From Pseudobdellovibrionaceae bacterium (lineage in GTDB: Bacteria; Bdellovibrionota; Bdellovibrionia; Bdellovibrionales; Bdellovibrionaceae), in assembly GCA_022843825.1 (NCBI GenBank), contig JALHMX010000001.1:183720-247719 (forward strand): a stretch of DNA of 64,000 bases, in the 5' to 3' direction. Of the stretch, positions 8,361 to 17,052 are shown piece by piece. Positions within the stretch are counted from its first letter, which is position 1. The number at the start of each line of letters is the position of its first letter. The notes beneath the pieces are model-generated. The model saw only the letters and a list, made by a program, of their open reading frames with translations. It was not told the origin of the DNA and ran no database searches. The translations under genes were made by a program, and so were the position numbers.

Positions 8361-10085
8361 GTGTTCAATAAAACAATTTTTTTCTTATCATTTATTACTA
8401 TAGTTTTCGATTTTGAGGCCCAAGCTGCTAATTTTCAGGCAGATTGGGTAGCTGCCTTTGGATATTTTGCAACTCCTTCAGAGTTTAATGCTTCAAGTGT
8501 AGAAATAGCTAGCTCTATGACCTGGCAAGCGCAAGTCTTCGAAAAAAGTCAAGATCCGTATCTTTTTTGTAAATTTCCCGCTAGAGCCTTTCTCCTTTCA
8601 CAAAAAGGTCTCATATCGGTTAAAGATTTTAGTCTATGTCCTGAACTACAGGAATTTTTTAATAAAGCGCCTTTCGAGAAGCTATCAATTGTTTTTGCAG
8701 GTGAAAGCTTAACCCAGCCAGCAAGTATAATGGGACATTCTTTTCTAAAGTTAACAGGACAAAATAAAAAAAATATTAAGCTAGATCATACCATTTCTTT
8801 TTTCACTCGTATGGATGATGTTAACCCTTTGCAGCTTGTGATACAGAGTTTTATTACAGGAAAAAATGGATTTTATGCTTTGGGTCCATTCGGAGATTCA
8901 ATTGATTACTATATTAAAAGTGAAGGACGAAATCTTTGGGAGTACGAACTAAGTCTAACCCAAGAACAACTCATATTTTTTAAATACTATCTTTTTGAGC
9001 TTAAAAATATAAAGTTTAAATATTATTTTCATGCTTTTAATTGTGCGACATTGATTAAAAATATTCTTGCGGTTGTTTACCCGGAAGTACAGACTGCAGG
9101 ACATCTTTGGGTGACACCATTAGACTTAGTGAAAGCGCTGAAACAAAGTGACCGCGTAGTCGAACGCCGCATTTATCCAAGCAGTAGTTGGATCATAAAG
9201 CAGCTGAACCAAGTTCCAGGTTATAAATTAAATGCAAATTTAGATTCGAACAAAAGTTATATATCTGAAGAGGAAAAGGCCTATACATATCACTACATAA
9301 AAGCTTATCAAGACTATCTTCTTGAAAACAACAAGATAGATAGGGAGCAATTTAATGCTCGTATTCAAGATATCAATAGAAAATTTAATGATTATGAAAA
9401 GTACGATCAAATGAGTTTCGAAAATTTACCTGGACCAGAAAGAACTGTTTCGGATTCACAAATAGCTTTCAGTGCCTACAGATATAAAAGTACAAGCATG
9501 TATGGCCTTTATCTATTACCTTTATCACATGAAATTGTAAATGACTTAACTGGATACGCATTTGAATCAGAAGTGCGGCTTTTTGGCATCGATCTATTAT
9601 TGTCAGAATCTGATGAGTTAAAGGTAAACACCATAGATGTATTTAAAGTTGCTTCATACAAATATCATGATCCATTGACCGGAGGTTTATCTGGACAAAT
9701 ATCTTTTTCTTACCAAGATAATGCAGAAAATATAAGTCTGTCGGAGCGTAGGGCCGGCGAGGTAACATTGAGTCTAGGAAAGACTTTTCGATTATTCCAG
9801 GATATAGATTTCTATATTTGGCCTTCGGCACTGATTTCAATGCATCAAAATGTAAATTTAAATGCTAATCCTCAACTAGGATTTGTAATGAGACAATTTT
9901 ATGATATGAAACTATTTACTAACTATGAATATCAATTTGACGCTGAAGGTAATTTTCTTAATAGAATTAAAATTGTTCAGTCTTTTAATTTTAAAAACTA
10001 TTCATTTGGAATAAAGTATTCAAGATTTTTCAATCGCATAAGTGATTATGAAAAATCTGGTGCGTATTTTATGATTTTATTTTAA
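8361..10085 (+). CDS. DUF4105 (Lnb N-terminal-like) periplasmic protein with C-terminal barrel
   Basis: A 574-residue secreted protein starting at GTG (AAGGA at 8350-8354). A signal peptide spans about 1-22. A DUF4105/Lnb-N type domain follows, with MGHSFLKL near 124-131 and HAFNCATLIK near 223-232, the His and Cys of a papain-like NlpC/P60-related core. The last 190 residues are rich in alternating hydrophobic and aromatic strands and end in F, as in an outer-membrane beta-barrel. Bdellovibrio-group genomes have several such proteins. A thiol hydrolase acting in the periplasm or at the outer membrane is inferred from the fold; the substrate is unknown. Confidence 0.72.
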   Translation: MFNKTIFFLSFITIVFDFEAQAANFQADWVAAFGYFATPSEFNASSVEIASSMTWQAQVFEKSQDPYLFCKFPARAFLLSQKGLISVKDFSLCPELQEFFNKAPFEKLSIVFAGESLTQPASIMGHSFLKLTGQNKKNIKLDHTISFFTRMDDVNPLQLVIQSFITGKNGFYALGPFGDSIDYYIKSEGRNLWEYELSLTQEQLIFFKYYLFELKNIKFKYYFHAFNCATLIKNILAVVYPEVQTAGHLWVTPLDLVKALKQSDRVVERRIYPSSSWIIKQLNQVPGYKLNANLDSNKSYISEEEKAYTYHYIKAYQDYLLENNKIDREQFNARIQDINRKFNDYEKYDQMSFENLPGPERTVSDSQIAFSAYRYKSTSMYGLYLLPLSHEIVNDLTGYAFESEVRLFGIDLLLSESDELKVNTIDVFKVASYKYHDPLTGGLSGQISFSYQDNAENISLSERRAGEVTLSLGKTFRLFQDIDFYIWPSALISMHQNVNLNANPQLGFVMRQFYDMKLFTNYEYQFDAEGNFLNRIKIVQSFNFKNYSFGIKYSRFFNRISDYEKSGAYFMILF

Positions 10086-10130
10086 GCAAAATCAGCTTTT
10101 AACTTAAATGGTAAAATTTTCTAGCTAAAT

Positions 10131-10817
10131 CTACACTTCATGAACGAACCATTCCCTCGGAGAGCGATATCTTTGGCCCCAGACGCCGCGGTCGACGCGT
10201 TCACCTACAGAGATGACCATCACGATGCGGTCGCTGCACTTGAATTTTAAAATCTTTTTTACGCGTGATTCATCGAATCCCTCCATAGGACAGGTGTCAA
10301 AGCCTTGTGCGGTTATCGCCAACATAAAATTCTGACAGGCCAACGCTGCCGATTTAATACATACTTCTTCACGGTCACGCCAAGACCAAGGCTGTCGCAT
10401 TATAGGTCTAAAAATTCCAATAACATTAAACATCAACCATTTAAATGGTGCTAGAATTTGAAAACCATACAGGAAAGGTATAAGTTTACTATAATAAGGC
10501 TGCATCTTTTTTTCTAATCCGGCAGGAATTCCAGAGCGTAAAATATCTTGCGATGTTTTTTTCCAAAGCGAAGGACTCACAGAAACAACAATTAATTCTT
10601 GCGCCGTTTTTGCAGCCCCTTGATCCAAGCAAGCGACGGCCAAACGCTTTTTCTTTTCCTCAGTGCGCACCCAATGAAATTGCCAGGTCTGCATATTCGA
10701 TGAATTTGGCGCTAGCAAAGCGGCATCCAGCGCTTTGTTAATGACTTCAGGCGGTACCTTTTTATCTGAGTATTTACGAATGCTTCTTCTTTTTTCAACA
10801 GCTTCAAAAAATTCCAT
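10131..10817 (-). CDS. nitroreductase family oxidoreductase
   Basis: A 228-residue FMN-dependent nitroreductase-fold protein. The N-terminal MEFFEAVEKRRSIRKY (the RRSxRxY phosphate-binding signature) and APNSSNMQTWQFHWV near 37-51 contact FMN; ALACQNFMLAITAQGFDTCPMEGFD follows near 155-179. An in-frame ATG nine codons upstream (10844) is possible; neither start has a strong Shine-Dalgarno, and 10817 gives the family's usual N-terminus. The family reduces nitro compounds, quinones or flavins with NAD(P)H. It is transcribed alone, convergent with the DUF4105 gene. Confidence 0.88.
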   Translation of the reverse strand: MEFFEAVEKRRSIRKYSDKKVPPEVINKALDAALLAPNSSNMQTWQFHWVRTEEKKKRLAVACLDQGAAKTAQELIVVSVSPSLWKKTSQDILRSGIPAGLEKKMQPYYSKLIPFLYGFQILAPFKWLMFNVIGIFRPIMRQPWSWRDREEVCIKSAALACQNFMLAITAQGFDTCPMEGFDESRVKKILKFKCSDRIVMVISVGERVDRGVWGQRYRSPREWFVHEV

Positions 10818-10953
10818 ATTTATACGATTACAGAGAACGATCATGTTGCCAATATAAAAGGCTATAGCCTGGAATGATGCATACTTCGGTTGCTATTTAA
10901 GGGTTATATCAATATAACTTAGTCATTCATTTTAAACATACCGGGAGGTTCCT

Positions 10954-11412
10954 ATGAAATCGATTACAGAATTTGCTCAACCTGTTTTACAAAAAGTATT
11001 GGCTGCGAAAACAGCTTTGGCATCGGAAGGCAAAACGCCTGAAGAAATCGCTGCGGCTTTAGGTGAAACTTTTAAATTAGAAGGCGATAAATTAAAATAT
11101 ATTCAAGCTGCAGCAGACCTGGTTGTAGATAAACAATCCGTACGTCGTGTAATGGTAGCGTCTTTTGCAGAAGGTGAGACCGCTCCGGCAAAATACCAAA
11201 AAATTGAAGATACCTATTACTTAGTCGAAACACTTGATTTGACGAAGCCGGCTCCAGCAGCGCCTACTAAAGGCGGCGGTCGCGGTGGTCCTCGTCAAGG
11301 TGGTAATCGATCTGGTGGCGGACCTAAGGGTTCTCCATGGGGCGCTTCACCTGAAGAAATTGAGGCTAAGAAAAAATCTTCAAAAGCAGCGGCCTCAGCT
11401 AAAAAATCATAG
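10954..11412 (+). CDS. unknown basic protein with RGG-like tail
   Basis: A 152-residue protein of unrecognised family, preceded by a GGGAGG ribosome site. Residues 1-95 are predicted helical, with an Ala-rich segment and a short acidic stretch. Residues 104-152 are low complexity: proline/alanine, then Gly/Arg-rich (GGGRGGPRQGGNRSGGGPKG), then Lys/Ala-rich, ending KKSSKAAASAKKS. Such tails often bind RNA or DNA. The lipoprotein gene begins 8 bases after the stop. The nucleic-acid role is inference from composition only. Confidence 0.7.
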   Translation: MKSITEFAQPVLQKVLAAKTALASEGKTPEEIAAALGETFKLEGDKLKYIQAAADLVVDKQSVRRVMVASFAEGETAPAKYQKIEDTYYLVETLDLTKPAPAAPTKGGGRGGPRQGGNRSGGGPKGSPWGASPEEIEAKKKSSKAAASAKKS

Positions 11413-11419
11413 TCGGATC

Positions 11420-12379
11420 ATGCTTAAATACATATTAGTACTTGGCGTTTTTGCAGTGGGATGTGCTTCCACTAATACTGATAAGTCATCAACTGCAAAT
11501 AATGTTGTTCAAATTTCGCGTTATATAACCATTAATACTTGTTACACCGGACAGGGTAAATGCATTGGTCGTACGGTAAAAAACATTGAAGAAGCAAATA
11601 TCAAACTGGATATGCAGCAGGGGACAGCTCGAGATATTTATAAATTAGAAGATGAAGGTATCGTTTTTCAAAGTGATATTCGCATAACTAAGAAAGCCGA
11701 CCAAGACGAGTATTTGGTTTATATAATGATTCACTCTGGCGATCGTCTGAATCGTGAAGCGCGAATTAGAACTTTTAAAATTAAAGATCTATCGAAAATG
11801 CCAATCACACGAGTTTTGGATAAGCCCATCAAATTTAAAGGCGGGACTTTGCAAGCTGAATTAGTGGTTGGGCCGCGCATGGCTATTCATATCGCCAATC
11901 ATCGATCGCAGCCAAATATATTGTTAACCTGCCAAGGTCAGGACAGTGGTTGGCTCAGCGAAAAAAAAGAAGCTCTTAAAAATCATGAACTTATTAAATA
12001 TGCGTCAAGCGTGTTCGGACCAGCTACAGGCTGTTCGGGCAAAGTGATTTCTCATTTTGAAAATCGGAAGTTTGGTGAAATGACTTTTGATTTTAATCGA
12101 AAAGCATTTTTTAAATCAGAAGCCTTTCCTCCTGAAGTGTCCATGCTGACATTAACTGTTGAGAACGGTTTTAGTAACGAAAAAGAAGCTATTCTAAAAA
12201 TACAAGAAGTAGCTAAAAATGCAGGCCTAAAAATAAAAATGAATAAGCCTGAAGTTAAGAAATCTGGCGCTGTGGAAACCAAAACATACTGGGATCCAAG
12301 TGAAGGGGTTAATGGCCGTTTGTTTTTAGTTTATAAAAACAGCAAGTTGACGAGTATTGGCTACGGGATGGCTCTTTAA
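11420..12379 (+). CDS. lipoprotein of unknown function
   Basis: A 319-residue protein with a lipoprotein signal: MLKYILVLGVFAVGCAS, Cys at about 15. The ATG at 11420 is chosen because it begins a proper signal peptide; the longer in-frame ORF back to 11285 lies inside the preceding gene's coding sequence and encodes a basic low-complexity stretch. The mature part is mixed alpha/beta with no recognised motif. It has only a weak GGA before the start and lies 8 bases downstream of the RGG-tail gene, so translational coupling is likely. Confidence 0.75.
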   Translation: MLKYILVLGVFAVGCASTNTDKSSTANNVVQISRYITINTCYTGQGKCIGRTVKNIEEANIKLDMQQGTARDIYKLEDEGIVFQSDIRITKKADQDEYLVYIMIHSGDRLNREARIRTFKIKDLSKMPITRVLDKPIKFKGGTLQAELVVGPRMAIHIANHRSQPNILLTCQGQDSGWLSEKKEALKNHELIKYASSVFGPATGCSGKVISHFENRKFGEMTFDFNRKAFFKSEAFPPEVSMLTLTVENGFSNEKEAILKIQEVAKNAGLKIKMNKPEVKKSGAVETKTYWDPSEGVNGRLFLVYKNSKLTSIGYGMAL

Positions 12380-12464
12380 TTAAAAAATAAAATAACTTCG
12401 GCATCTTTTTTGCGATGTAAGGGATAAACGGACGTTTAACAACCTTATATCAAAGGAGATGCAT

Positions 12465-13067
12465 ATGAAAAAATTGAATGGGAAAAAAATCGCCATAGTG
12501 GCCACAGATGGATTTGAACATTCAGAGTTGGTGATACCTAAAAAAGAGTTAGAAAAAGCAGGTGCGTCAGTGGATATTATTTCGATTAAGGCTGGCGAAA
12601 TAAAATCATGGAAAGACAAAAACTGGGGGGACTCAGTTAAAGTGAATTTCACATTAGGTGAGGCTGCAAGTGAAGATTACGATGCCCTTATGCTTCCCGG
12701 TGGAGTCATGAATCCTGACACTCTTCGAATTGATGAAGATGCCATTAGCTTTATCCATGAGTTTACCGAAAGCGGGAAGCCCATCGCAGCGATTTGTCAT
12801 GGACTTTGGCCATTAATTGAAACCAATATTTTAGAAGGCAGAAATGTGACTTCATGGCCATCCTTGAGATCAGATCTTACAAATGCCGGAGCCCACTGGT
12901 CGGATCAAGAAGTGGTCGTCGATCAGGGATTGGTCACCAGTCGAAAACCAGAAGACATCCCTGCATTTTGCGAAAAGTTTATCGAAGAAATTGCCGAAGG
13001 AGTTCATGACGAGGTTACTGCTGGCGAGAAATTTAAAGAAACTGAACACAGATCAAGTATGTATTGA
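12465..13067 (+). CDS. DJ-1/PfpI family protein
   Basis: A 200-residue type 1 glutamine amidotransferase-like protein of the DJ-1/PfpI superfamily. The nucleophile elbow AAICHGLWPL puts the catalytic Cys at 111 followed by His112, and the conserved Glu is E18 in TDGFEHSEL. Start choice: AAGGAG at 12453-12458 is correctly spaced for the ATG at 12465 and too close to the ATG at 12459. YhbO/YraA-type relatives are stress proteins with reported deglycase, protease or glyoxalase activities; which applies here is unknown. It is monocistronic and convergent with the matrixin gene. Confidence 0.88.
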   Translation: MKKLNGKKIAIVATDGFEHSELVIPKKELEKAGASVDIISIKAGEIKSWKDKNWGDSVKVNFTLGEAASEDYDALMLPGGVMNPDTLRIDEDAISFIHEFTESGKPIAAICHGLWPLIETNILEGRNVTSWPSLRSDLTNAGAHWSDQEVVVDQGLVTSRKPEDIPAFCEKFIEEIAEGVHDEVTAGEKFKETEHRSSMY

Positions 13068-13070
13068 GTT

Positions 13071-13781
13071 TTAATTAATTTTTCTAAAAAATCGAAGTGA
13101 TAATAATATTAAAGCGAAAAATAAGATTTCACTGAATACGGCCCACGCTGAAAAGTGTTGGCCGTATTTTTGGCTTTCAGCCATAGCGCTGCAGCCAGGA
13201 ATAATTCCGCCCATTTGTCCTTTACGAGGATACAAATAAGCGACGCCATCTTTGTCATCCTGTGAAAGATATTTTGGTGTATATCTCCAGTCATGTGCTT
13301 CATAGGTCATGACTGAAGCGTTATCGCCCGAATGATCCAGGCCGATCGCGTGGCCCATTTCGTGAGCCAAAACGCCGGTCATCACTTCCGGAATAAAATT
13401 TCCTGGAACAAAAGTAGATCCATTAAGAATTATTATTGATGAGCCATTGCTTGGATAGGCCACTCCGCTTGGTCCTGACATTCCCATATCTTCACAGTAA
13501 ACTAAAATTTCACCGGGAACTGAATCAACTCTGTCGACTTCACCACCAGCGCGTAGTTTTAATTCACTTTCAGTAACTGTATTCCAGTAATCTTCGATGG
13601 ATTTATTAATCGCGTTCATTAAAAAATCATTGGTAATACCGCTGGCCTGACAGCCACCTTGACCAATGTTAACGACGACATCTTTGTGATTGGATAATCG
13701 ATAGTTTGGATCGATGATAAGGAATGAGTTAGCTTGAGCAACTGTGAAAAATATTATTAAAAATAAAATTTGTTTAAACAT
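13071..13781 (-). CDS. matrixin-type metalloprotease with C-terminal membrane anchor
   Basis: A 236-residue secreted zinc protease. The signal peptide spans about 1-17. The zinc site is HEMGHAIGLDH at 140-150 (the HExxHxxGxxH metzincin motif), with a Met-turn in SVMTYEAH at 156-163. After the catalytic domain come PGCSAM, a single hydrophobic segment (about 214-229) and a basic end (RFFRKIN), a layout like C-terminal sorting or anchoring signals. It probably cleaves peptides in the periplasm or at the cell surface. The next gene on this strand (13800-14396) is upstream by 18 bases, so the two are likely cotranscribed. Confidence 0.85.
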   Translation of the reverse strand: MFKQILFLIIFFTVAQANSFLIIDPNYRLSNHKDVVVNIGQGGCQASGITNDFLMNAINKSIEDYWNTVTESELKLRAGGEVDRVDSVPGEILVYCEDMGMSGPSGVAYPSNGSSIIILNGSTFVPGNFIPEVMTGVLAHEMGHAIGLDHSGDNASVMTYEAHDWRYTPKYLSQDDKDGVAYLYPRKGQMGGIIPGCSAMAESQKYGQHFSAWAVFSEILFFALILLSLRFFRKIN

Positions 13782-13799
13782 CTTTTGTTCCTTTATGAA

Positions 13800-14396
13800 T
13801 TAAAAATAACCTGTAGCGCCGACTTGAAAAGCTAAAAAAGACGCTTTACCGCCAGGGTCAAAATAAAAAGTTTGGAAACTAAAACCATAATCTTTGAGAT
13901 AACCACTGGACCGAGCATTCATTTTATAATCTGCCCCAGCGTTTAAAGTTAATGTCGCAGATTGCGAAGAACCTGAGGGTTTATAAGCTGTTGCGGTGCC
14001 CCCTCCATTAGGAACTGTAACTGTTCCACCTGGGCCTGTAATTTTTTGGATAAATGATCCAAAGCCATACCGCAGTGATGTTGATCGCCATCCTTTAGGT
14101 TGAAAAAGAAAATCATAAAGCAACGTGAAAGTTTCAATTTTATAGGTTGTGTAATGATCCCCAGAATTATTTTTATTATAAATATATCCTATTCGCGGCA
14201 CGAAATCTGGAAACCAATCGTACTTAACTGGAATATGCCAACCAAAATTTATATAGGGTGAATACGGATCTCCTTTTTCTTTGCCCTTGGAATCTTGTAC
14301 TTTAGGGTCAGGCTTATAGACTCCTAACCCGACAGTCCAGGCATGGGTACTTTGTGAAAATATAAAGATGAGAAGATATAAAGCGTAACGCAGCAT
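13800..14396 (-). CDS. outer-membrane barrel-like protein of unknown function
   Basis: A 198-residue protein with a signal peptide (MLRYALYLLIFIFSQSTHA, cleavage after HA). The mature part has alternating Tyr/Phe/Gly-rich strands and ends in TGYF, as expected for a small outer-membrane beta-barrel. The ATG at 14396 is chosen over 14462 because it starts the signal peptide and has a GGGGGGA ribosome site 7-8 bases upstream. It lies 18 bases upstream of the matrixin gene in the same direction. Function not recognised. Confidence 0.7.
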   Translation of the reverse strand: MLRYALYLLIFIFSQSTHAWTVGLGVYKPDPKVQDSKGKEKGDPYSPYINFGWHIPVKYDWFPDFVPRIGYIYNKNNSGDHYTTYKIETFTLLYDFLFQPKGWRSTSLRYGFGSFIQKITGPGGTVTVPNGGGTATAYKPSGSSQSATLTLNAGADYKMNARSSGYLKDYGFSFQTFYFDPGGKASFLAFQVGATGYF

Positions 14397-14488
14397 TATT
14401 GAAATCCCCCCAGAAGTCTTGATGTCTTTGTAATTTTGAGTCAAAATTGAAACCTCGGTCAAGGCTTACTTAAAAACAAGGAGATTGT

Positions 14489-14839
14489 ATGAAAAAGTTT
14501 ATTATTTTGGCGGCGTTGTTTATATCAGGAAGCTTGGCTTTTTCCTCTGAAACGGCTAAAGGCATTAAAAAAGATTACGAACAATTTAAGCAGGAAATGT
14601 CTGCAGAGTTAGAAAAGGCTGAAAAGAAAATCGAAGTACTTAAGGAAAAAGCCAAAACTAAGGGATCAGAAACTCAAGACAAAGCAATTGCTGAGTTAGA
14701 GCAAACGCGTGATGAATTAAAGGCAAAACTTGCAGAGACTAAAAAAAGTGGAAAAAGTAATTGGCAAAAGTTTAAAAGAAATTTTGCCAAGTCAGTCGAC
14801 AATCTAAATAAAAAAGTTCAAAAATCATTAGAACAGTAA
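14489..14839 (+). CDS. small secreted coiled-coil protein
   Basis: A 116-residue protein with a signal peptide (about 1-17, MKKFIILAALFISGSLAFS). The rest is almost entirely charged helix: heptad-like KKDYEQFKQEM, AELEKAEKKIEVLKEKA and ELEQTRDELKAKLAE stretches, then a basic amphipathic tail. It is preceded by AAGGAG. The stop overlaps the start of the hydrolase gene (TAATG), so the two are coupled. A periplasmic stress or structural role is only a guess. Confidence 0.72.
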   Translation: MKKFIILAALFISGSLAFSSETAKGIKKDYEQFKQEMSAELEKAEKKIEVLKEKAKTKGSETQDKAIAELEQTRDELKAKLAETKKSGKSNWQKFKRNFAKSVDNLNKKVQKSLEQ

Positions 14840-15687
14840 TGTTTGCAGGTATCGATGAATTTCAAGTGCAGGATCAGCGAGAGGACATAAGCTATCCTGT
14901 CGTCGTTGTTTATCCGACAACAGTTCCATCGCAGAATCACAAAATAGGGCTGTATGATATCGAAGCGACTTTTCAAGCGCCTGTAAAATCAGGGTCATGG
15001 CCATTAGTGGTTATTTCCCATGGCATGGGAAGTTCAAAACTGGTCTTTAGAACCTTAGCTGTTTTTTTGGCTCAGCAGGGCTATGTGGTTGCCATGCCGG
15101 AACATCCTTTTGACAATCGAAATGACAACTCACGATCAAGGACTTTGGAAAACCTGCAGGATCGTCCTCGTCATATTTCACAAGTCATAGATTTTTTAGT
15201 GGCTCATCCGCAGTTTAAAGCTGTTATCAATCCAAAACAAATCGCTGTCGTCGGACATTCATTAGGCGGATACACCGCTTTGGCACTGGCCGGCGGACAA
15301 CCCAAGATTCAACACAAAACGATCGATGTGCAAGCGGATCCCCGTGTAAAAGTCGTGGTTTTGTTAGCGCCGTCGACCTACGGGTATGATTCAGAGGGAA
15401 CACTAGACAAAGTAAAGGTTCCTGTACTTATGATATCCGGAGAGCATGACGATATGACACCCTTAAGACATGCTGAAATCGTTAAAAGTAGACTTAAAGA
15501 TTTATCTCGACTTACTCATCATATTGTAAAAAATGGAACTCACTTTTCTTTTTTAAGTCCTTTTCCAAAGGAAATGATTGGTCCTCATTTTCCACCAGGC
15601 AATGATCCTGCAGACTTTGATCGATTAAAATTTTTAGACGAGATGAATGGTATGATTCTTGAGTTTTTAAAGAGGAGTATGATTTAA
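14839..15687 (+). CDS. alpha/beta hydrolase (dienelactone hydrolase/PAF-acetylhydrolase-like)
   Basis: A 282-residue alpha/beta hydrolase. The oxyanion segment is VVISHGMGSS near 54-63, the nucleophile elbow is GHSLGG near 138-143 (Ser about 140), the acid is likely in ISGEHDDMTP, and the catalytic His is likely in KNGTHFSF. It has no signal peptide. It overlaps the upstream coiled-coil gene by one base and the next gene starts 2 bases after its stop, so 14489-16571 reads as a three-gene operon. The substrate is unknown; the closest feel is esterase/PAF-acetylhydrolase II type. Confidence 0.83.
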   Translation: MFAGIDEFQVQDQREDISYPVVVVYPTTVPSQNHKIGLYDIEATFQAPVKSGSWPLVVISHGMGSSKLVFRTLAVFLAQQGYVVAMPEHPFDNRNDNSRSRTLENLQDRPRHISQVIDFLVAHPQFKAVINPKQIAVVGHSLGGYTALALAGGQPKIQHKTIDVQADPRVKVVVLLAPSTYGYDSEGTLDKVKVPVLMISGEHDDMTPLRHAEIVKSRLKDLSRLTHHIVKNGTHFSFLSPFPKEMIGPHFPPGNDPADFDRLKFLDEMNGMILEFLKRSMI

Positions 15688-15689
15688 AA

Positions 15690-16571
15690 ATGAAAAAATA
15701 TTTATTCGTATTTGCATTAGGAGCTGCCCTTTCTTTTTTAGTTACAGAACACTTTGTTAGGAGTGAGTTGAATAAACAATCTGAAATTTTTCAAAAAGCA
15801 GAAAGCGTTAATAACAAGATCAAACTTCTTAGTGAAACTGAATATCAAGAATATCTAAACCTAAAAGACTCAGAAGAAAAATATAAAAAAGCCGATGAAC
15901 TACTGGGCAAAGTTATGGTTTTGTTTTTAGCGGACCTTGGATCTAGATTGGCTAATAAGCCTGTATCTATCGATAGTAATACAGATACACAGCCACCGCA
16001 GCAGTCTGCGAATACTGTCTCATCTGAACCTTTTCAAACTCAAGCTCAACCAGCCGTTTCAGTCAGCGCTCCAAATTTTAAGTTGAAAGAGCAACAGCTT
16101 TTGAGCAGTAAAGATGAAAAAGAAGCTATGCGGCTATTAGCTGAAGTAGAGATCAAAGATTTGGAAAAGCAATTAAGTGGAACACAGACAATTACATATA
16201 AGCAACAAAATCTCGTTCAAGGATCTTATGCAGGATGGGTTGTTTTTGATGATAAAAGTAAAGAGCGTTGGCAAGTGGAGTGGACGGTAGATGCACGTTG
16301 GGATGGAAAAAAACTCAGCGGCAGTTATGTCGTTATTCTATCCGACAGTCGGCGCGGTCCCTTTAGTCGCACAAATGGTAATGGCGAGGTAAAAGCATTT
16401 ATGACTTTACCTGGGGACAGTAATGCTGTTCTTGTTGAATCGCACGGAGGAGACGGGTTTATGCAAATTTATCCTTTTGCAGACACGGGAAAAGTTTTTG
16501 GGAATTATTATCTTATGCAAAAAGATCGCTCTTTTAAAAAAGTCGGCGTCGTCATTTTAGAGAAAAAATAA
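15690..16571 (+). CDS. membrane-anchored periplasmic protein of unknown function
   Basis: A 293-residue protein with an N-terminal hydrophobic anchor (residues 4-21), a charged helical region to about 85, a Gln/Ser/Pro-rich linker (about 90-130), and a C-terminal beta-rich domain with conserved-looking Trp and Gly (GSYAGWVVFDDKSKERWQVE, SHGGDGFMQIYPF). AGAGGAG provides the ribosome site. It is third in the operon with the coiled-coil protein and the hydrolase. Its last 20 bases overlap the end of the convergent TrmK-like gene. No family recognised. Confidence 0.68.
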   Translation: MKKYLFVFALGAALSFLVTEHFVRSELNKQSEIFQKAESVNNKIKLLSETEYQEYLNLKDSEEKYKKADELLGKVMVLFLADLGSRLANKPVSIDSNTDTQPPQQSANTVSSEPFQTQAQPAVSVSAPNFKLKEQQLLSSKDEKEAMRLLAEVEIKDLEKQLSGTQTITYKQQNLVQGSYAGWVVFDDKSKERWQVEWTVDARWDGKKLSGSYVVILSDSRRGPFSRTNGNGEVKAFMTLPGDSNAVLVESHGGDGFMQIYPFADTGKVFGNYYLMQKDRSFKKVGVVILEKK

Positions 16572-17052
16572 AAAATTCTCGTTGGCGGTTGTTTTCAATA
16601 ATTTCTTTGGTGGTGGTTAAGATATAGTTTTGGAAAAGCGAATCTTCTTTCATAAGCGATAATAATTTATCGCCATCGCGATGTGGGCCAAGAATCAGGC
16701 GCTGGGCTTTAAGCACTCCATTCAAGGCTGTTTCTTTTAGAATTTGATAGATCAGTAATCCACCTACACCAGCAGTCACTACGGTGCCGGTCATATCTTG
16801 TTGAAGCTCTTCGGCTTTCTGAACAAGGAAATAGGCTTTTGAAGAATTTCTTGCATCAAAAACATAAGTTCGAAATCGATCTTGAAGTTTATTCATGATG
16901 GATTCGACGGGATCTACAAAATAGATATTTTTAAATTCTTGGCTTTTGTAAGCGGCAGTTCCTAGGTAGCCATGATCACAACAAATATCCCACACGTCTT
17001 GTCCGGGGATCAGTTGGTCAAAGGCGATTTTGAGTCGCGGAGATAGGCGCAT
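16552..17052 (-). CDS. TrmK-like tRNA (adenine-N1)-methyltransferase family protein
   Basis: A 166-residue SAM-dependent methyltransferase resembling TrmK. It begins MRLSPRLKIAFDQLIPGQ, followed by the SAM motif DVWDICCDHGYLGTAAY near 19-35, VDPVESIMNKLQDRF near 46-60 and GTVVTAGVGGLLIYQIL near 88-105. TrmK methylates N1 of A22 in tRNA. Family members are about 220-230 residues, so this one lacks most of the C-terminal coiled-coil extension. Its start overlaps the stop of the terminase-like gene by one base (TAATG), so the two are coupled. Confidence 0.7.
   Translation of the reverse strand: MRLSPRLKIAFDQLIPGQDVWDICCDHGYLGTAAYKSQEFKNIYFVDPVESIMNKLQDRFRTYVFDARNSSKAYFLVQKAEELQQDMTGTVVTAGVGGLLIYQILKETALNGVLKAQRLILGPHRDGDKLLSLMKEDSLFQNYILTTTKEIIENNRQREFFIFSLK

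Noticed and set aside
11285..11419. Upstream extension of the lipoprotein gene
   Set aside because: Lies in the coding sequence of the RGG-tail gene; the lipoprotein signal begins at 11420.
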